Notes under the pieces: model-generated
What the model was told of the DNA's origin: nothing
Databases searched by the model: none
What the model saw: only the letters and a program-made list of their open reading frames with translations
NCBI GenBank assembly: GCA_002502095.1
Contig: DAPJ01000005.1
Coordinates: forward strand, 87,015-151,014
From: Euryarchaeota archaeon UBA62
GTDB lineage: Archaea > Thermoplasmatota > Poseidoniia > Poseidoniales > Thalassarchaeaceae
Length of the DNA: 64,000 bases
Direction: 5' to 3'
Program-made: the position numbers and the translations under genes
Shown here: in pieces, positions 49,727-59,529 of the stretch
Layout of the letters: every line of letters starts with the position of its first letter
Position numbering within the stretch: position 1 is the stretch's first letter

Positions 49727-52726
49727 TCACCATGCATCTTCTGTAGAGCCGAGAATTATTGCCGCGTCAATCGTATCTGCTTCATCTCTTGCTATCGCTC
49801 TACGAAGTCCAGCTGTTTTTACCATTGTACTGACGCCCCCAGTTAAGCCTAAATTCGCTTTTATCATTGCTGTGAATATAGCCGGCAATAATATTAGTGC
49901 CGAAATTGCAGCAACCAATAGTAGAAGAATAATTACAGTGATAAAAGGCTTAATCGCTTCTATTGGAATTAGATAAGCACATGTTAGGCCACCGGCGGTA
50001 ACAGTCGTAGCCTCGAACAGACTTAATCCGGTACTTGCACATGCTGTCTGAATGGCCTCAATTGTACCGCCTTGCTCCTTAATTCTGTTAGCTATGTGTA
50101 TCGAGAAGTCTACCCCTACTCCAACTAAAATAGACCCGATCATCACAGTAATTAGGGATAGGTCTACATCGAGTCCATCCATTGCTAGCCATTGCATCAT
50201 TACCGTAAATCCAACAGGTAGCGTTGTTAGAAGTGCATATCTGACATCTCTGAAAACTAAGGCCAGAGTCAGTACTGTGAATAACAGTGCAAACCCAAGA
50301 GATGACCATTGAGAGTCTACAATTAAATTGTTTACTTCAATTGTTATCGAGGCTACGCCAATTAATGTGCTTGATGTTACAGCTCCGTCCTTCTCCTCTT
50401 CAGCGTAGCGGTTTACTTCATCTACAGCTAGAGTGGTACTCTGTACATCCATAAAAGGCATATCGATGTATATCAGGCTCCTGTCGTAATCTGGAGAAAT
50501 GAATAATTCTCTCATTTCAAGCGTCATACTTTCATAGAAGACATATATTAAGAAATTCTGAGATTGTACACCTCCAGTATCTTGAAGGTCTAGGTAATTT
50601 AGAGCACTCCAAAATGAAAGATTTCCTGTTTGCTCCCTATCAAAAATTAGTTCCGCTACATCATTAACAGGCCCGAGATCATCTGGTACCAAGTCACTAA
50701 CTGGCGTACCCGATACATTCACACCTACTCCTATTGCTTTCATCAGGAAAACAATAGATACGGCTGTAGTATTATCTACTGAGTTACATTTGGTTTCTAG
50801 CTGCTCTATGCCCTTAAGATTGGAAAAGGGATCTTTCTGGGCACCGGCTTCTGGTATAGGGTCAGGATCTGCATAAATATCTGACTCTATCAGTAGGAAA
50901 CCTGGTTGTCCCGCATTAAATTCTTCAGAGTAGATACCCATTTTATCTACTGCGTCTACACCAGCTGGTGCCATCTTTAGTAAATCGATATTTTCCTCTA
51001 CATTGGGCCTGTTATAACCTGCAGACATTACCATGGCCATCATGAAAATAACAAGCGTCACTCTTGTCCATTTAATTGGCACACCAACAGCACCTTGGAA
51101 CACTTTAGGAGGCGGGTGTGAAGGCTTCTTCAGATCCAGCATCATAGTAAGATTGGGTACCATTAGCATAGTCATCAGGTATACCACAACAATACCGCCC
51201 GATAACGCGAAACCTATGGTTTGGATAGGTTTCATCGGAACAAATACTAGGGAAATGAATCCAATAATTGTAGTCAGTGCAGATAATAGAACCGCTCTTC
51301 CGGTTGAGCTAATGGCTTCGGACATCTTCTCCCTAGGTGATCCTTTAGCTTCCGCATAACGGTTAGTTATGTGTAATCCATAAGATACGCCAAGAGCAAG
51401 AACTATCGGTCCGACAATAATCACAGTCATAGTAACTTCATAATCTGTATAACCAATGAATCCGAGAGTTATCCATACCGAACATAATGTGGGTAGGCCG
51501 GAAATAATCAGGGTCTTGACACCCTGAACCCACCTTATTCTACCAGTCTGTAATAAATCACAGTGAAACAAGAATAGTCCGAACGCTACTATCACTACTC
51601 CAACAGGGAATACTTGCCAGAATAGCTGAAATGATTTCTCGGTAATAGCATTAGTAAGTGGTACGGGACCAGTAAGAGTCATCTTTAGTCCGAGCTCAGA
51701 ACCATCGCATATTTCCGAACCCTCGTCAGACTCAGGATCTACTTCATTGCCATTAGAGTCTTTACATATCCAGTTATTTTCCTCGGAAATTGTATCGATA
51801 GTTGCTTGTGTTTCCTCTATGATGTTTGAGATTGTAGTATCATCTTCCCCGTCCCCATTTAGATCTAGATTACTACTTATTCCAATGATAATCACGGCTC
51901 TATTCCAATATCCCGCCTCTACAGTATTACCCTTACCCACGTCTCTAACTAGTTTGTCTAGGGCGTTTTGAGGCATCTCTCCCAGGATTTGATCCACTCT
52001 CTCTTGCTCGTCCGGTATCGAGTAGTCGCCGATTAAATTTGACTGTTCATCTACCAGATCATCAACTTGCTGTGAGAACTCGTCACTTCCTGTAGCTTCA
52101 GCTATTCCAGAGAAGAAAGCCTTGACGACCCTCCCTCCACTAGAATTTACTTCTTTGACCACTGTCGATACTGATAGCACGTAAATCACAAAATCCTCCT
52201 GCCCCTTATCGTCTCTGACTGTGTTTAAGGCACTCTCTACCTTGTCTATCTGTTTTAGAATCGGCAACTGATCAACACCAGTTTTCTCAGATTCTACATA
52301 AATTACCATAACGTTAGTTGTCCAATTAGTTTCAACATTTTCTATGTCCCTCTGTACATCCGAACCCACAGGCAAGTATACTGCCATATCTCCATTGACG
52401 TTGAGTGCTCCCTCTTCATCGCAATAGTCATTTTCGAATCCATCTCTACAGTCTAGAATTCCAGAATGTCTGCCCAATAAAGCAGTCACAGTGAGGCATA
52501 GAATCACCGTTATAACTGGTACCTTCGTAATCAAATCGCTTACTGTTGAGTCGACCAGGGCCCGCTTAACTGTTACAGGCGACCTCCTTATGGAACTCAG
52601 CAATTTTTTAGAGTCGAAATCTGATGCCTTTCCCTGTAAATATGTAACAGTAGCTTCTGGGGTACGTGCTAGTGACCCCAGTAATTCAGGCAACGAGGAA
52701 CTAGATTCCTTATCCCGCTCTGTCAT
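49727..52726 (-). CDS. RND-superfamily permease (HAE3/MMPL-like)
   Basis: 999 aa from the ATG at 52726 (the frame opens at 52768). The topology is the duplicated RND pattern: one N-terminal helix, a large extracellular loop (about 80-360, with two Cys-rich clusters), five helices (about 365-530), a second loop (about 590-810), and five helices (about 825-960). VSYGLHITNRYAEAKG and GVDFSIHIANRIKEQGG are the paired helix-4 motifs, each with a conserved Asp/His-like polar residue. The family exports lipids, hopanoid-like molecules or drugs using the proton gradient. It is monocistronic here; substrate unknown. Confidence 0.88.
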   Translation of the reverse strand: MTERDKESSSSLPELLGSLARTPEATVTYLQGKASDFDSKKLLSSIRRSPVTVKRALVDSTVSDLITKVPVITVILCLTVTALLGRHSGILDCRDGFENDYCDEEGALNVNGDMAVYLPVGSDVQRDIENVETNWTTNVMVIYVESEKTGVDQLPILKQIDKVESALNTVRDDKGQEDFVIYVLSVSTVVKEVNSSGGRVVKAFFSGIAEATGSDEFSQQVDDLVDEQSNLIGDYSIPDEQERVDQILGEMPQNALDKLVRDVGKGNTVEAGYWNRAVIIIGISSNLDLNGDGEDDTTISNIIEETQATIDTISEENNWICKDSNGNEVDPESDEGSEICDGSELGLKMTLTGPVPLTNAITEKSFQLFWQVFPVGVVIVAFGLFLFHCDLLQTGRIRWVQGVKTLIISGLPTLCSVWITLGFIGYTDYEVTMTVIIVGPIVLALGVSYGLHITNRYAEAKGSPREKMSEAISSTGRAVLLSALTTIIGFISLVFVPMKPIQTIGFALSGGIVVVYLMTMLMVPNLTMMLDLKKPSHPPPKVFQGAVGVPIKWTRVTLVIFMMAMVMSAGYNRPNVEENIDLLKMAPAGVDAVDKMGIYSEEFNAGQPGFLLIESDIYADPDPIPEAGAQKDPFSNLKGIEQLETKCNSVDNTTAVSIVFLMKAIGVGVNVSGTPVSDLVPDDLGPVNDVAELIFDREQTGNLSFWSALNYLDLQDTGGVQSQNFLIYVFYESMTLEMRELFISPDYDRSLIYIDMPFMDVQSTTLAVDEVNRYAEEEKDGAVTSSTLIGVASITIEVNNLIVDSQWSSLGFALLFTVLTLALVFRDVRYALLTTLPVGFTVMMQWLAMDGLDVDLSLITVMIGSILVGVGVDFSIHIANRIKEQGGTIEAIQTACASTGLSLFEATTVTAGGLTCAYLIPIEAIKPFITVIILLLLVAAISALILLPAIFTAMIKANLGLTGGVSTMVKTAGLRRAIARDEADTIDAAIILGSTEDAW

Positions 52727-52863
52727 GATACCGTACCTCTGCGAGTACCGAAGGGACTTCAACCCCACGCTGTTTAGTTAATCTCAAATGCAATATTATC
52801 AGTTCTGAATAATTCGGCAACAGTGAATAATGAGTGTTCTCAGGCGCATAACAGAGTTGCCAT

Positions 52864-55341
52864 ATGGGAGACCCAAAAATCACCGATAAAAGGTGGACCA
52901 TAGATCTAGAAAAAAGGATACAAGAGTCACATTATCATTCCAATCCATCCAGATATTCTTTCGATCCAAATAGTGAAAAGGAGCTCTTCGTAATTGATAC
53001 CCCTCCTCCCTATCCTAGCGGCACATGGCATATTGGAGCTGTAGCTCAGTATAGCATGATAGACGTGATAGCTAGAAGCCAGAGACTAATAGGTAAGGAG
53101 GTACTATTTCCATGGGGGGTTGATAGGAACGGAATCAACATTGAGTTTACTGTGGAGAAGAAGACTGGAAAGAAAATGCGTACCTATGAGAGAGGGGAGT
53201 TTATTGATCTATGTAAGGATACAATAGAAGTCTATACACAAGAAATGAGGCAAACTGCAAAAAGAGTGGGACTATCTTGTGATTATGAAAATGAGTATCT
53301 GACAGATGATCCGAAATATAGATCAGTAACACAATCTATCTTTGTTGATTTGTTCAAGAAAGGAGATATTATTGAAGACTTAAGACCGAATATTTACGAT
53401 CCTGTCGAAGGCACCACAATCGCGGATGCTGAGGTTCAGAGAGTTACAAGAGAGACTCTGCTGTGTGACATAATATGGGAGACTGAAGACGGCGAAGAGC
53501 TTGTGATATCCACTACCAGACCAGAGTTAATTTGTGCCTGTGGAGTGGTAATGGTTCATCCTGATGATGTGAGGTATCAGCATTTGGTTGGTAAGAGGGT
53601 GATATTACCCATTGATGTAGACGGGAGGGCGAATACTGTAGAGGTAATGACCCACCCCTCCGTAAAGTCGGATTTTGGTAGTGGAGTACTAATGGTCTGC
53701 TCTTTCGGAGATCAGAATGATGTTTCGATATTTAGAGAGCTTTCTCTTAAGCCATTTGTCGCCATAGATTTGGATGGTAAGTTGACAGAAATTTCAGGAC
53801 CTTTACATGGTTTAGAGGTCCTAAATGCCAGGAACAGGGCCATAGAGATTCTCGAGCAAACTGGGAAGATGCAGTCGTCTAATAGAAGAATGCAAGAAAT
53901 ACCCGTTAGCGAGAGAGGTGGAAATCCTGTGGAAATAATTCTACTCAAAGAATGGTATGTCAGGCAGACGCACGTCATTGACAGGCTATCAGAGATTACT
54001 GGGGAGAGTAATTTCATTCCCGAGAGAAATAAGCAATTTCTTTTCGACTGGATGGAAGGCATTTCCATTGACTGGCCCATAAGCAGGAGGAGGTGGTACC
54101 ATACCGAGGTCCCTATATGGTATTCAGACGATGCCACCAAGGTTGTTGTTCCTCCTAACGGATCTTATGTTCAGCCATGGAGGGATACTCCACCGAAAGG
54201 TTCCGAGGTTCTAGACAGAGAAACTAGGGAATTTATAGGCCTATATGATGAAATTGCTGAATCATTAGGGGCTCTTTCGGGGGAGACCAAGGTTTTCGAT
54301 ACATGGATGGACTCCTCAAACTCTAACTTGTATGTTAGTGGATACATCAGTAATCCAGACATGTTTGAAAGGGCATTCCCAACAGCATTGAGGCCCCAGG
54401 GTAAAGAAATTGTTAGAACGTGGCTGTATTACACCATGCTCAAGAGTGCATTGTTGTTCGATAAGCCGGCCTTTGCAAACATCTGGATAGATGGACTAGG
54501 AATGGATCCATGGGGAAGAAAGATGTCAAAGTCTCTAGGAAATGGTATTGATGCCGACTCGGTTTTGGAATGTGGAGCGGGAGGACGTACTGGATCATGG
54601 AAAATCAAGGGTCCAGAAGGTAAGCAGGTTTCACTCAAGGCTAACAAAATCGGCAGTGAGTGTTTCAGACTCTGGAAGGCATGTGACGCTCAGGTTGGCG
54701 ACGATTTCCATATCAATCCTGAAGAGATAGAATCGAAGTATTTCGGCGTATTGACGAAAATGTTCAATATAGCAAGATTAGCTAGTCATTTTGAAGTTCC
54801 CAAAGCTCTTGATTCATCACCAAATGATTTGGCTTTTGAGGACATATGGATATTATCGGAATTCGATCAAATGATGCAGAGTGTCAAAACTTCATGGGAA
54901 AATATGGATATCTACAGTGCTACACAATCGATTAAGGCATTCTCTACCGGTATTTTCCCTGGTCATTGGCTTGAGATGTCCAAGTCCAGATTGTATGATG
55001 GAGATATTTCCGCAACTTGGACGTTGCACAGAATTGTAAGAGATATATTGACAGCCTTTTGTCCTGTTTGTCCATTTTTTACAGATTACCTTTCCACTAC
55101 TCTCTACCAACAGAGCGCCGTGGATATCAGAAAATTCCCTAGTTTAGTACTAACAGAAATAGACGATGTTACACGTTATCTTTCTATAACAGATGACTTG
55201 ATTAATTTCAACTCTAGAATCTGGAAGTTGAAAAAAGATCAGGGCCTATCATTGAAATCAGAAATTTCTGACGTTGAGGTACCTGCTAGTTTAGTTGATT
55301 TACAATCTTCCCTCACTATTATGCACAGTATAGCCAAGTAA
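52864..55341 (+). CDS. valS: Valyl-tRNA synthetase (Thermoplasma-like short form)
   Basis: 825 aa class Ia synthetase. The HIGH motif is TWHIGAVAQY (HIGA rather than HIGH), a substitution I recall in Thermoplasma ValRS. The editing domain has STTRPELICACGVVMVHPDD, and FDTWMDSSNSNLYVSGY is the ValRS-specific signature. KMSKSLGNGIDADSVL closes the active site. A C-terminal anticodon-binding domain follows, without the long coiled-coil tail of bacterial ValRS. It is divergent from the RND permease and converges on serA with an 8-bp gap. Confidence 0.93.
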   Translation: MGDPKITDKRWTIDLEKRIQESHYHSNPSRYSFDPNSEKELFVIDTPPPYPSGTWHIGAVAQYSMIDVIARSQRLIGKEVLFPWGVDRNGINIEFTVEKKTGKKMRTYERGEFIDLCKDTIEVYTQEMRQTAKRVGLSCDYENEYLTDDPKYRSVTQSIFVDLFKKGDIIEDLRPNIYDPVEGTTIADAEVQRVTRETLLCDIIWETEDGEELVISTTRPELICACGVVMVHPDDVRYQHLVGKRVILPIDVDGRANTVEVMTHPSVKSDFGSGVLMVCSFGDQNDVSIFRELSLKPFVAIDLDGKLTEISGPLHGLEVLNARNRAIEILEQTGKMQSSNRRMQEIPVSERGGNPVEIILLKEWYVRQTHVIDRLSEITGESNFIPERNKQFLFDWMEGISIDWPISRRRWYHTEVPIWYSDDATKVVVPPNGSYVQPWRDTPPKGSEVLDRETREFIGLYDEIAESLGALSGETKVFDTWMDSSNSNLYVSGYISNPDMFERAFPTALRPQGKEIVRTWLYYTMLKSALLFDKPAFANIWIDGLGMDPWGRKMSKSLGNGIDADSVLECGAGGRTGSWKIKGPEGKQVSLKANKIGSECFRLWKACDAQVGDDFHINPEEIESKYFGVLTKMFNIARLASHFEVPKALDSSPNDLAFEDIWILSEFDQMMQSVKTSWENMDIYSATQSIKAFSTGIFPGHWLEMSKSRLYDGDISATWTLHRIVRDILTAFCPVCPFFTDYLSTTLYQQSAVDIRKFPSLVLTEIDDVTRYLSITDDLINFNSRIWKLKKDQGLSLKSEISDVEVPASLVDLQSSLTIMHSIAK

Positions 55342-55349
55342 TGATACAA

Positions 55350-56318
55350 CTATTTGTTTAAGCATGAGTCAGGAGTCTCGCCTTTACTATGAGATTGTAC
55401 AATAGAAACTATCTCTTGACCTATTCGACTTTGTGCCTCATTAGTAGATGCCCCTATGTGTGGAGTGGCTTGGAAACTATCTAATTGCAGCAAATTAGAT
55501 TTTATCGCTGGCTCTACCTCAAAAACATCCAAAGACGCTGTGGTGAGTTTTCCATTAGTCAATGCTCGGTATAGCCCCTCTTCATCTATGATTCCTCCAC
55601 GTGCGCAATTAACTATGTGATTACCACATTGAATACCATCTACTCCAATTTGGGGCATCAAAGATATCATTTCATAATCCACTAAATGCCTTGTTTCTTC
55701 TGATAGGAAGCAATGAATGGATATATGAGTACAAGAGCTAAATAACGACTCTGCTGAATCATGAAATACGCAATCATTTTGATCTGACTGGATATAAGGG
55801 TCATATGCATGTATTTTCATTCCAATAGATCTTGCAATATCAGCCACCCCTCTGGCTATTCTTCCGTATCCTAAGAGCCCTAGATTCTTACCACGTAATT
55901 CTGAACCGCGTAACTCTTTCTTAGCCCAGACCCCCTCCCTCATTTTTTTATTTCCTGTTGAAATCCTCCTACAACTAGAGATAAGATGCCCTATCGTAAG
56001 CTCAACGACTGCATTAGTGGATGCACTTGGAGTATTGCATACTAGCACAGAATACTCAGAGGCCGAAGATAAATCGATGTTATCAACACCGACGCCAGCT
56101 CTAATTATCAATGAAAGCTTACTGTAATTTTCACTATTTGCCTTTATCACGTCAGCAGTCAATTTTGTCGCACTTCTGATAACGACAATATCATATTCGC
56201 TAATACAACCATCGATCAAATCTTCGTTACTGTAGTGTTTCTCTGAAACCGAGTGCCCTAATTCTTGCAGGCTCTTCTTCGCATCGAGATCTATTCCATC
56301 GGTCACAGCTATCCTCAT
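55350..56318 (-). CDS. serA: D-3-phosphoglycerate dehydrogenase (short, no ACT domain)
   Basis: 322 aa D-isomer-specific 2-hydroxyacid dehydrogenase. Family motifs: VVIRSATKLTADVI, LIIRAGVGVDNIDL, NTPSASTNAVVELTIGHLI, the Rossmann motif LGLLGYGRIARGVADIAR, NCARGGIIDEEGLYRAL, SLDVFEVEP and ATPHIGASTNEAQ with the catalytic His. The end at about 322 aa means the C-terminal ASB/ACT regulatory domains of longer SerA proteins are absent. It converts 3-phosphoglycerate to 3-phosphohydroxypyruvate in serine synthesis, or a related hydroxyacid. Its promoter shares about 80 bp with sodA. Confidence 0.9.
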   Translation of the reverse strand: MRIAVTDGIDLDAKKSLQELGHSVSEKHYSNEDLIDGCISEYDIVVIRSATKLTADVIKANSENYSKLSLIIRAGVGVDNIDLSSASEYSVLVCNTPSASTNAVVELTIGHLISSCRRISTGNKKMREGVWAKKELRGSELRGKNLGLLGYGRIARGVADIARSIGMKIHAYDPYIQSDQNDCVFHDSAESLFSSCTHISIHCFLSEETRHLVDYEMISLMPQIGVDGIQCGNHIVNCARGGIIDEEGLYRALTNGKLTTASLDVFEVEPAIKSNLLQLDSFQATPHIGASTNEAQSRIGQEIVSIVQSHSKGETPDSCLNK

Positions 56319-56399
56319 AGTTACCCGAGTGCGACAGTTACGATGAAGTTTACCAGAAGTAGTATTGATATCTTACCGCCTCTTCGGTCATATGATAAC

Positions 56400-57002
56400 A
56401 TGACATTTCAGCTACCTGAATTATCTTACGACTACGATGCACTAGAGCCACACATTGATTCTCTTACTATGGAAATTCACCATAGCAAGCACCATGCGGG
56501 TTATACCTCAAAGCTAAATGCGGCGATTAAGGATACTGAAATGGAGGGAATGTCCATCGAGGAACTGCTCGCAAACCACAGCGACAACCCATCTGTCAGA
56601 AATAACGGAGGGGGGTTCTGGAATCACAGGCTTTTCTGGACGGTTATGTGCCCTAACGGAGGAGGCCGACCAGAAGGCGATCTTTCTTTGGCTATCGATG
56701 AGGAGTTCGGCTCGTTCGAGGCATTCCAACAATCATTCGCTAATGCCGCAATGACCAGATTCGGTAGTGGTTGGGCGTGGCTTTGTGTTAAGGATGGTGG
56801 AAAGCTCTGCATTTGCTCAACACCGAATCAAGATAACCCACTGATGGAAGGTGGTTGCGGTGGCCAACCAATATTGGGCCTAGATGTATGGGAACACGCG
56901 TATTACAAGAAGTTCGGCCCAGGAAGGGGCGATTACATCAATGCCTGGTGGAATGTGGTTGATTGGCCAGCTGTAGCAAATCTGTATAATTCGGCTAATT
57001 GA
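56400..57002 (+). CDS. sodA: Superoxide dismutase (Fe/Mn type)
   Basis: 200 aa from the ATG at 56400 (MTFQLPELSYDYDALEPHID); the frame opening at 56265 is rejected because it overlaps serA. All metal ligands are visible: the first His in MEIHHSKHHAGY, the second in GGGFWNHRLFW, and Asp and His in LDVWEHAYYKKF. Residues Gly-Gly-Gly-Phe before NH and the C-terminal GQPILGLDVWEHAY place it in the Fe/Mn family; the metal is not decided. A Cys-containing insertion (KLCICSTPNQDNPLMEGGCG) is unusual. It detoxifies superoxide in an oxygen-exposed cell. Confidence 0.96.
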   Translation: MTFQLPELSYDYDALEPHIDSLTMEIHHSKHHAGYTSKLNAAIKDTEMEGMSIEELLANHSDNPSVRNNGGGFWNHRLFWTVMCPNGGGRPEGDLSLAIDEEFGSFEAFQQSFANAAMTRFGSGWAWLCVKDGGKLCICSTPNQDNPLMEGGCGGQPILGLDVWEHAYYKKFGPGRGDYINAWWNVVDWPAVANLYNSAN

Positions 57003-57063
57003 TTATGACCCATTAACCACATTTTATCTGTAACAGCACCGGTTTCTTCTAAGGGAGGTATTC

Positions 57064-58158
57064 TTGCCATGTGCCGTGGCTGAACCAGTTGAAGGACTAG
57101 CGACAGGTCTCCTCATACTACTTCTGCCCGTTCTGCTCACTCTTCCTCTTAGATTCGGATGGAAGTGGTGGGTTGGAATGGAGCCCGAGCACGAGCATTA
57201 CAGAGAGAAGGTTCGTAGGGTACTAGATTCTGGAATACCGATAAAGAGATACAGAACTGAATTGGATTCGGAGGCGAGGAGGCTCCTCATCAACAAGGAA
57301 AGGCAATCGAGGATTGAGTCTGATTTATTGAGGCCATTAGGGCCCCAGCACTTTCTTCTTTTACCAGCACTAATTTTCTCACCCCTACTTGGAATATTTG
57401 CCTTCTTTGTCACTATTATTCTCTTACCGATGATTAGACCTATAGAATGGATACTAATAGACAAGGGGCTACTTTCGTATGTTGCTAACATCATAAGGAG
57501 AGTAACTAGATGGGAAATTATTGGAATACCTAGACTTGATGATGGTACAGGAACTCTCGACAGGGTACTAGACTCAACACATAGAATGCCTATCACCGTA
57601 TTCTTGGGTATATTCGCTTTTCTAATAGTACTATATCTCCCCATAGAGCCTAGGGAAGTAATGGTTTTTAGTGCTGTATTTTACATCTTTTTAGTTTCTG
57701 TAATATCTGTCATTAGGGCCGCAACTATGACATCATTAGTTTTCGCCGATCCAACTAAAAGAAGGCTAATTCCAATGCACTCTCTGGTGGATGATGCCTT
57801 GGGTCCTTCCGTCGGCATTGGACTAATTTTCCTTCTTTCTAGACAACTAATATACGGAAGCCAGCTAAGATCTGGAGACTTGCTTGGAGATCCAGTCGTT
57901 TTTTCAATCTCCGTACTATTAGTTCTGTACACTGCTACAATAATCGGAGTAGCTGTTGAATTCGCATTCTTCGATTCTCGGAGTGATAGGATAAAGTCAA
58001 TTTTCCAAATGCAGATTGTTGAAAGACATGATCCCATGGTATACCTATTCACCAGACATCTAGGAACACTTAGAATTTCACCTCTTATGACAATGCGTGA
58101 ATGGATAGATAATAATGAGGAGATTACACTAGTCGATTCTGATTTCTTCGATAATTAG
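57064..58158 (+). CDS. Polytopic membrane protein of unknown function
   Basis: 364 aa from the TTG at 57064, chosen because GGGAGGT at 57053-57059 stands 4 bp before it; GTG 57076 is the alternative. Hydrophobic helices lie near residues 10-30, 94-130, 178-195, 200-225, 238-260 and 280-298. Basic and charged loops separate them, with a C-terminal soluble tail (about 305-364). No motif or family is recognised. It converges on ygfZ with a 2-bp gap. Confidence 0.65.
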   Translation: MPCAVAEPVEGLATGLLILLLPVLLTLPLRFGWKWWVGMEPEHEHYREKVRRVLDSGIPIKRYRTELDSEARRLLINKERQSRIESDLLRPLGPQHFLLLPALIFSPLLGIFAFFVTIILLPMIRPIEWILIDKGLLSYVANIIRRVTRWEIIGIPRLDDGTGTLDRVLDSTHRMPITVFLGIFAFLIVLYLPIEPREVMVFSAVFYIFLVSVISVIRAATMTSLVFADPTKRRLIPMHSLVDDALGPSVGIGLIFLLSRQLIYGSQLRSGDLLGDPVVFSISVLLVLYTATIIGVAVEFAFFDSRSDRIKSIFQMQIVERHDPMVYLFTRHLGTLRISPLMTMREWIDNNEEITLVDSDFFDN

Positions 58159-58160
58159 AA

Positions 58161-59063
58161 TCAAAGTAAAGTTAGTTTGGATTCTACATTATAGTTTACC
58201 AGAGTTGCATCAGTAGATACATCTACAGAGCATATCCCCATCGATAAATGTAAACCATCCTTAACAGCTATTGAGGTTATTTTGATGCTACTGCCGTCCG
58301 ATAAAGAATGCTTTCCAATCTCCATGACATCGTTTGTTGACAAAACGACCATCCTTTTCTTTGGCTTACTTCTGCTATCCAGCCTGGCATGTATTTCCTG
58401 TCCTGGATAACATCCCTTATTGAGGGATATCAGGTTTAACATTCCTATATCATGTGGCAGATATTTAGTATTAACCTCATTAGACCCGGGATATCCAACA
58501 GCTATTCTAGCGAAGTCCCAATCTTCGATATTAGAAATTCTGTGATTACACTTTTCTATCCTTTCGTAGAAATCGGAATTATCACTTCTTACAATTACAT
58601 CAATTATCTCGTGTTCATTGTGCGTACCCAATGAGAACACTACATTTTCAAATTCGGAATATGTATTTTCAGATAATTTTGATAATTCTGGATAAAGACT
58701 CTCGATCAATGAAGACGGGTCTTGACCTATTATTTTGAGATGTTCTAATGCCCCATTTCCATCTAATAATGAGAGCTTTTTATCCCAGGGTACTCCCTTC
58801 GTAAGTAATTCCCTAGTACTTTCTGAATTGGAATCTATTCCCACAATCAATATGCTATTCCCCATATGATAGCAATTCACAATATCTGCAACTCTACCGT
58901 TGGGATCACAGATTAACCCATCTATTCTCATTCCTTTATCTAATGTCCTTATATCGGTTGATAGGATATTATTCAAATGGTTTACACTTTCTAAACCTTC
59001 CATAACAGATATACTAGATTTCACTAGATATATCTGAGCAGGGTTTTCTGAGAGATTACTCAT
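58161..59063 (-). CDS. ygfZ: YgfZ/GcvT-like folate-binding Fe-S assembly protein
   Basis: 300 aa from the ATG at 59063. The signature NKGCYPGQEIHARLDSR (K-G-C-Y-x-G-Q-E) near residues 212-228 identifies the YgfZ (IBA57) family, related to the glycine cleavage T-protein. These proteins help the assembly or repair of 4Fe-4S proteins, probably with folate bound. The start is 4 bp after the stop of the A-type carrier gene, so the two are cotranscribed, a sensible pairing. The longer frame (59108) would overlap that gene. Confidence 0.88.
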   Translation of the reverse strand: MSNLSENPAQIYLVKSSISVMEGLESVNHLNNILSTDIRTLDKGMRIDGLICDPNGRVADIVNCYHMGNSILIVGIDSNSESTRELLTKGVPWDKKLSLLDGNGALEHLKIIGQDPSSLIESLYPELSKLSENTYSEFENVVFSLGTHNEHEIIDVIVRSDNSDFYERIEKCNHRISNIEDWDFARIAVGYPGSNEVNTKYLPHDIGMLNLISLNKGCYPGQEIHARLDSRSKPKKRMVVLSTNDVMEIGKHSLSDGSSIKITSIAVKDGLHLSMGICSVDVSTDATLVNYNVESKLTLL

Positions 59064-59067
59064 TGTA

Positions 59068-59505
59068 TCAACTGAAGGATTGGCCACAACCACAGGACTT
59101 ACTGGCATTTGGATTCTCTATTTGGAATCCTCCTCCCATCAGTGAGTCCTTGTAATCGACACGTATCCCATTTAGCATAGTGCTATCTTTGTTATGGATG
59201 AAAATCCTAATACGGTCGAATTGAATTTTTTGAAAGCCGGAATTATCTGGTTCTTCTACAATAGCCATATCGTACATATAGCCAGAACATCCTCCAGATT
59301 GGGCACTGATTAGCAGAACGTGGGTATCCTCTTCACCGGACATTGACGCAGACAATGCAGCCTTGGCGGTTTCAGTAAGCTCAATATTGACATCTACTAC
59401 ATCCACTTTGGAAACAACAGGTAGCGAGAAGCCTTCACCTCCTAGGATGCCCATGGGCTTCGCTGACACTCGCTGTATTTGAACAGTTGCGACAAGCATC
59501 GTCAT
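59068..59505 (-). CDS. A-type iron-sulfur cluster carrier (IscA/ErpA-like)
   Basis: 145 aa. The core is IELTETAKAALSAS...HVLLISAQSGGCSGYMYDMAI and the end SKSCGCGQSFS, giving the three conserved Cys of A-type carriers (C-x-G...C-x-C). The first 40 residues before IELTETA are longer than usual, so an internal start (ATG 59454, or GTG codons further in) is possible. It donates Fe-S clusters to client proteins. It is followed by ygfZ and divergent from fdhD, where a formate-dehydrogenase maturation role would also need clusters. Confidence 0.9.
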   Translation of the reverse strand: MTMLVATVQIQRVSAKPMGILGGEGFSLPVVSKVDVVDVNIELTETAKAALSASMSGEEDTHVLLISAQSGGCSGYMYDMAIVEEPDNSGFQKIQFDRIRIFIHNKDSTMLNGIRVDYKDSLMGGGFQIENPNASKSCGCGQSFS

Positions 59506-59529
59506 CTATGAATACTTGAATGGGGCACG

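Noticed and set aside
56265..56399. N-terminal extension of sodA
   Set aside because: It overlaps the serA start region and has no superoxide dismutase similarity.
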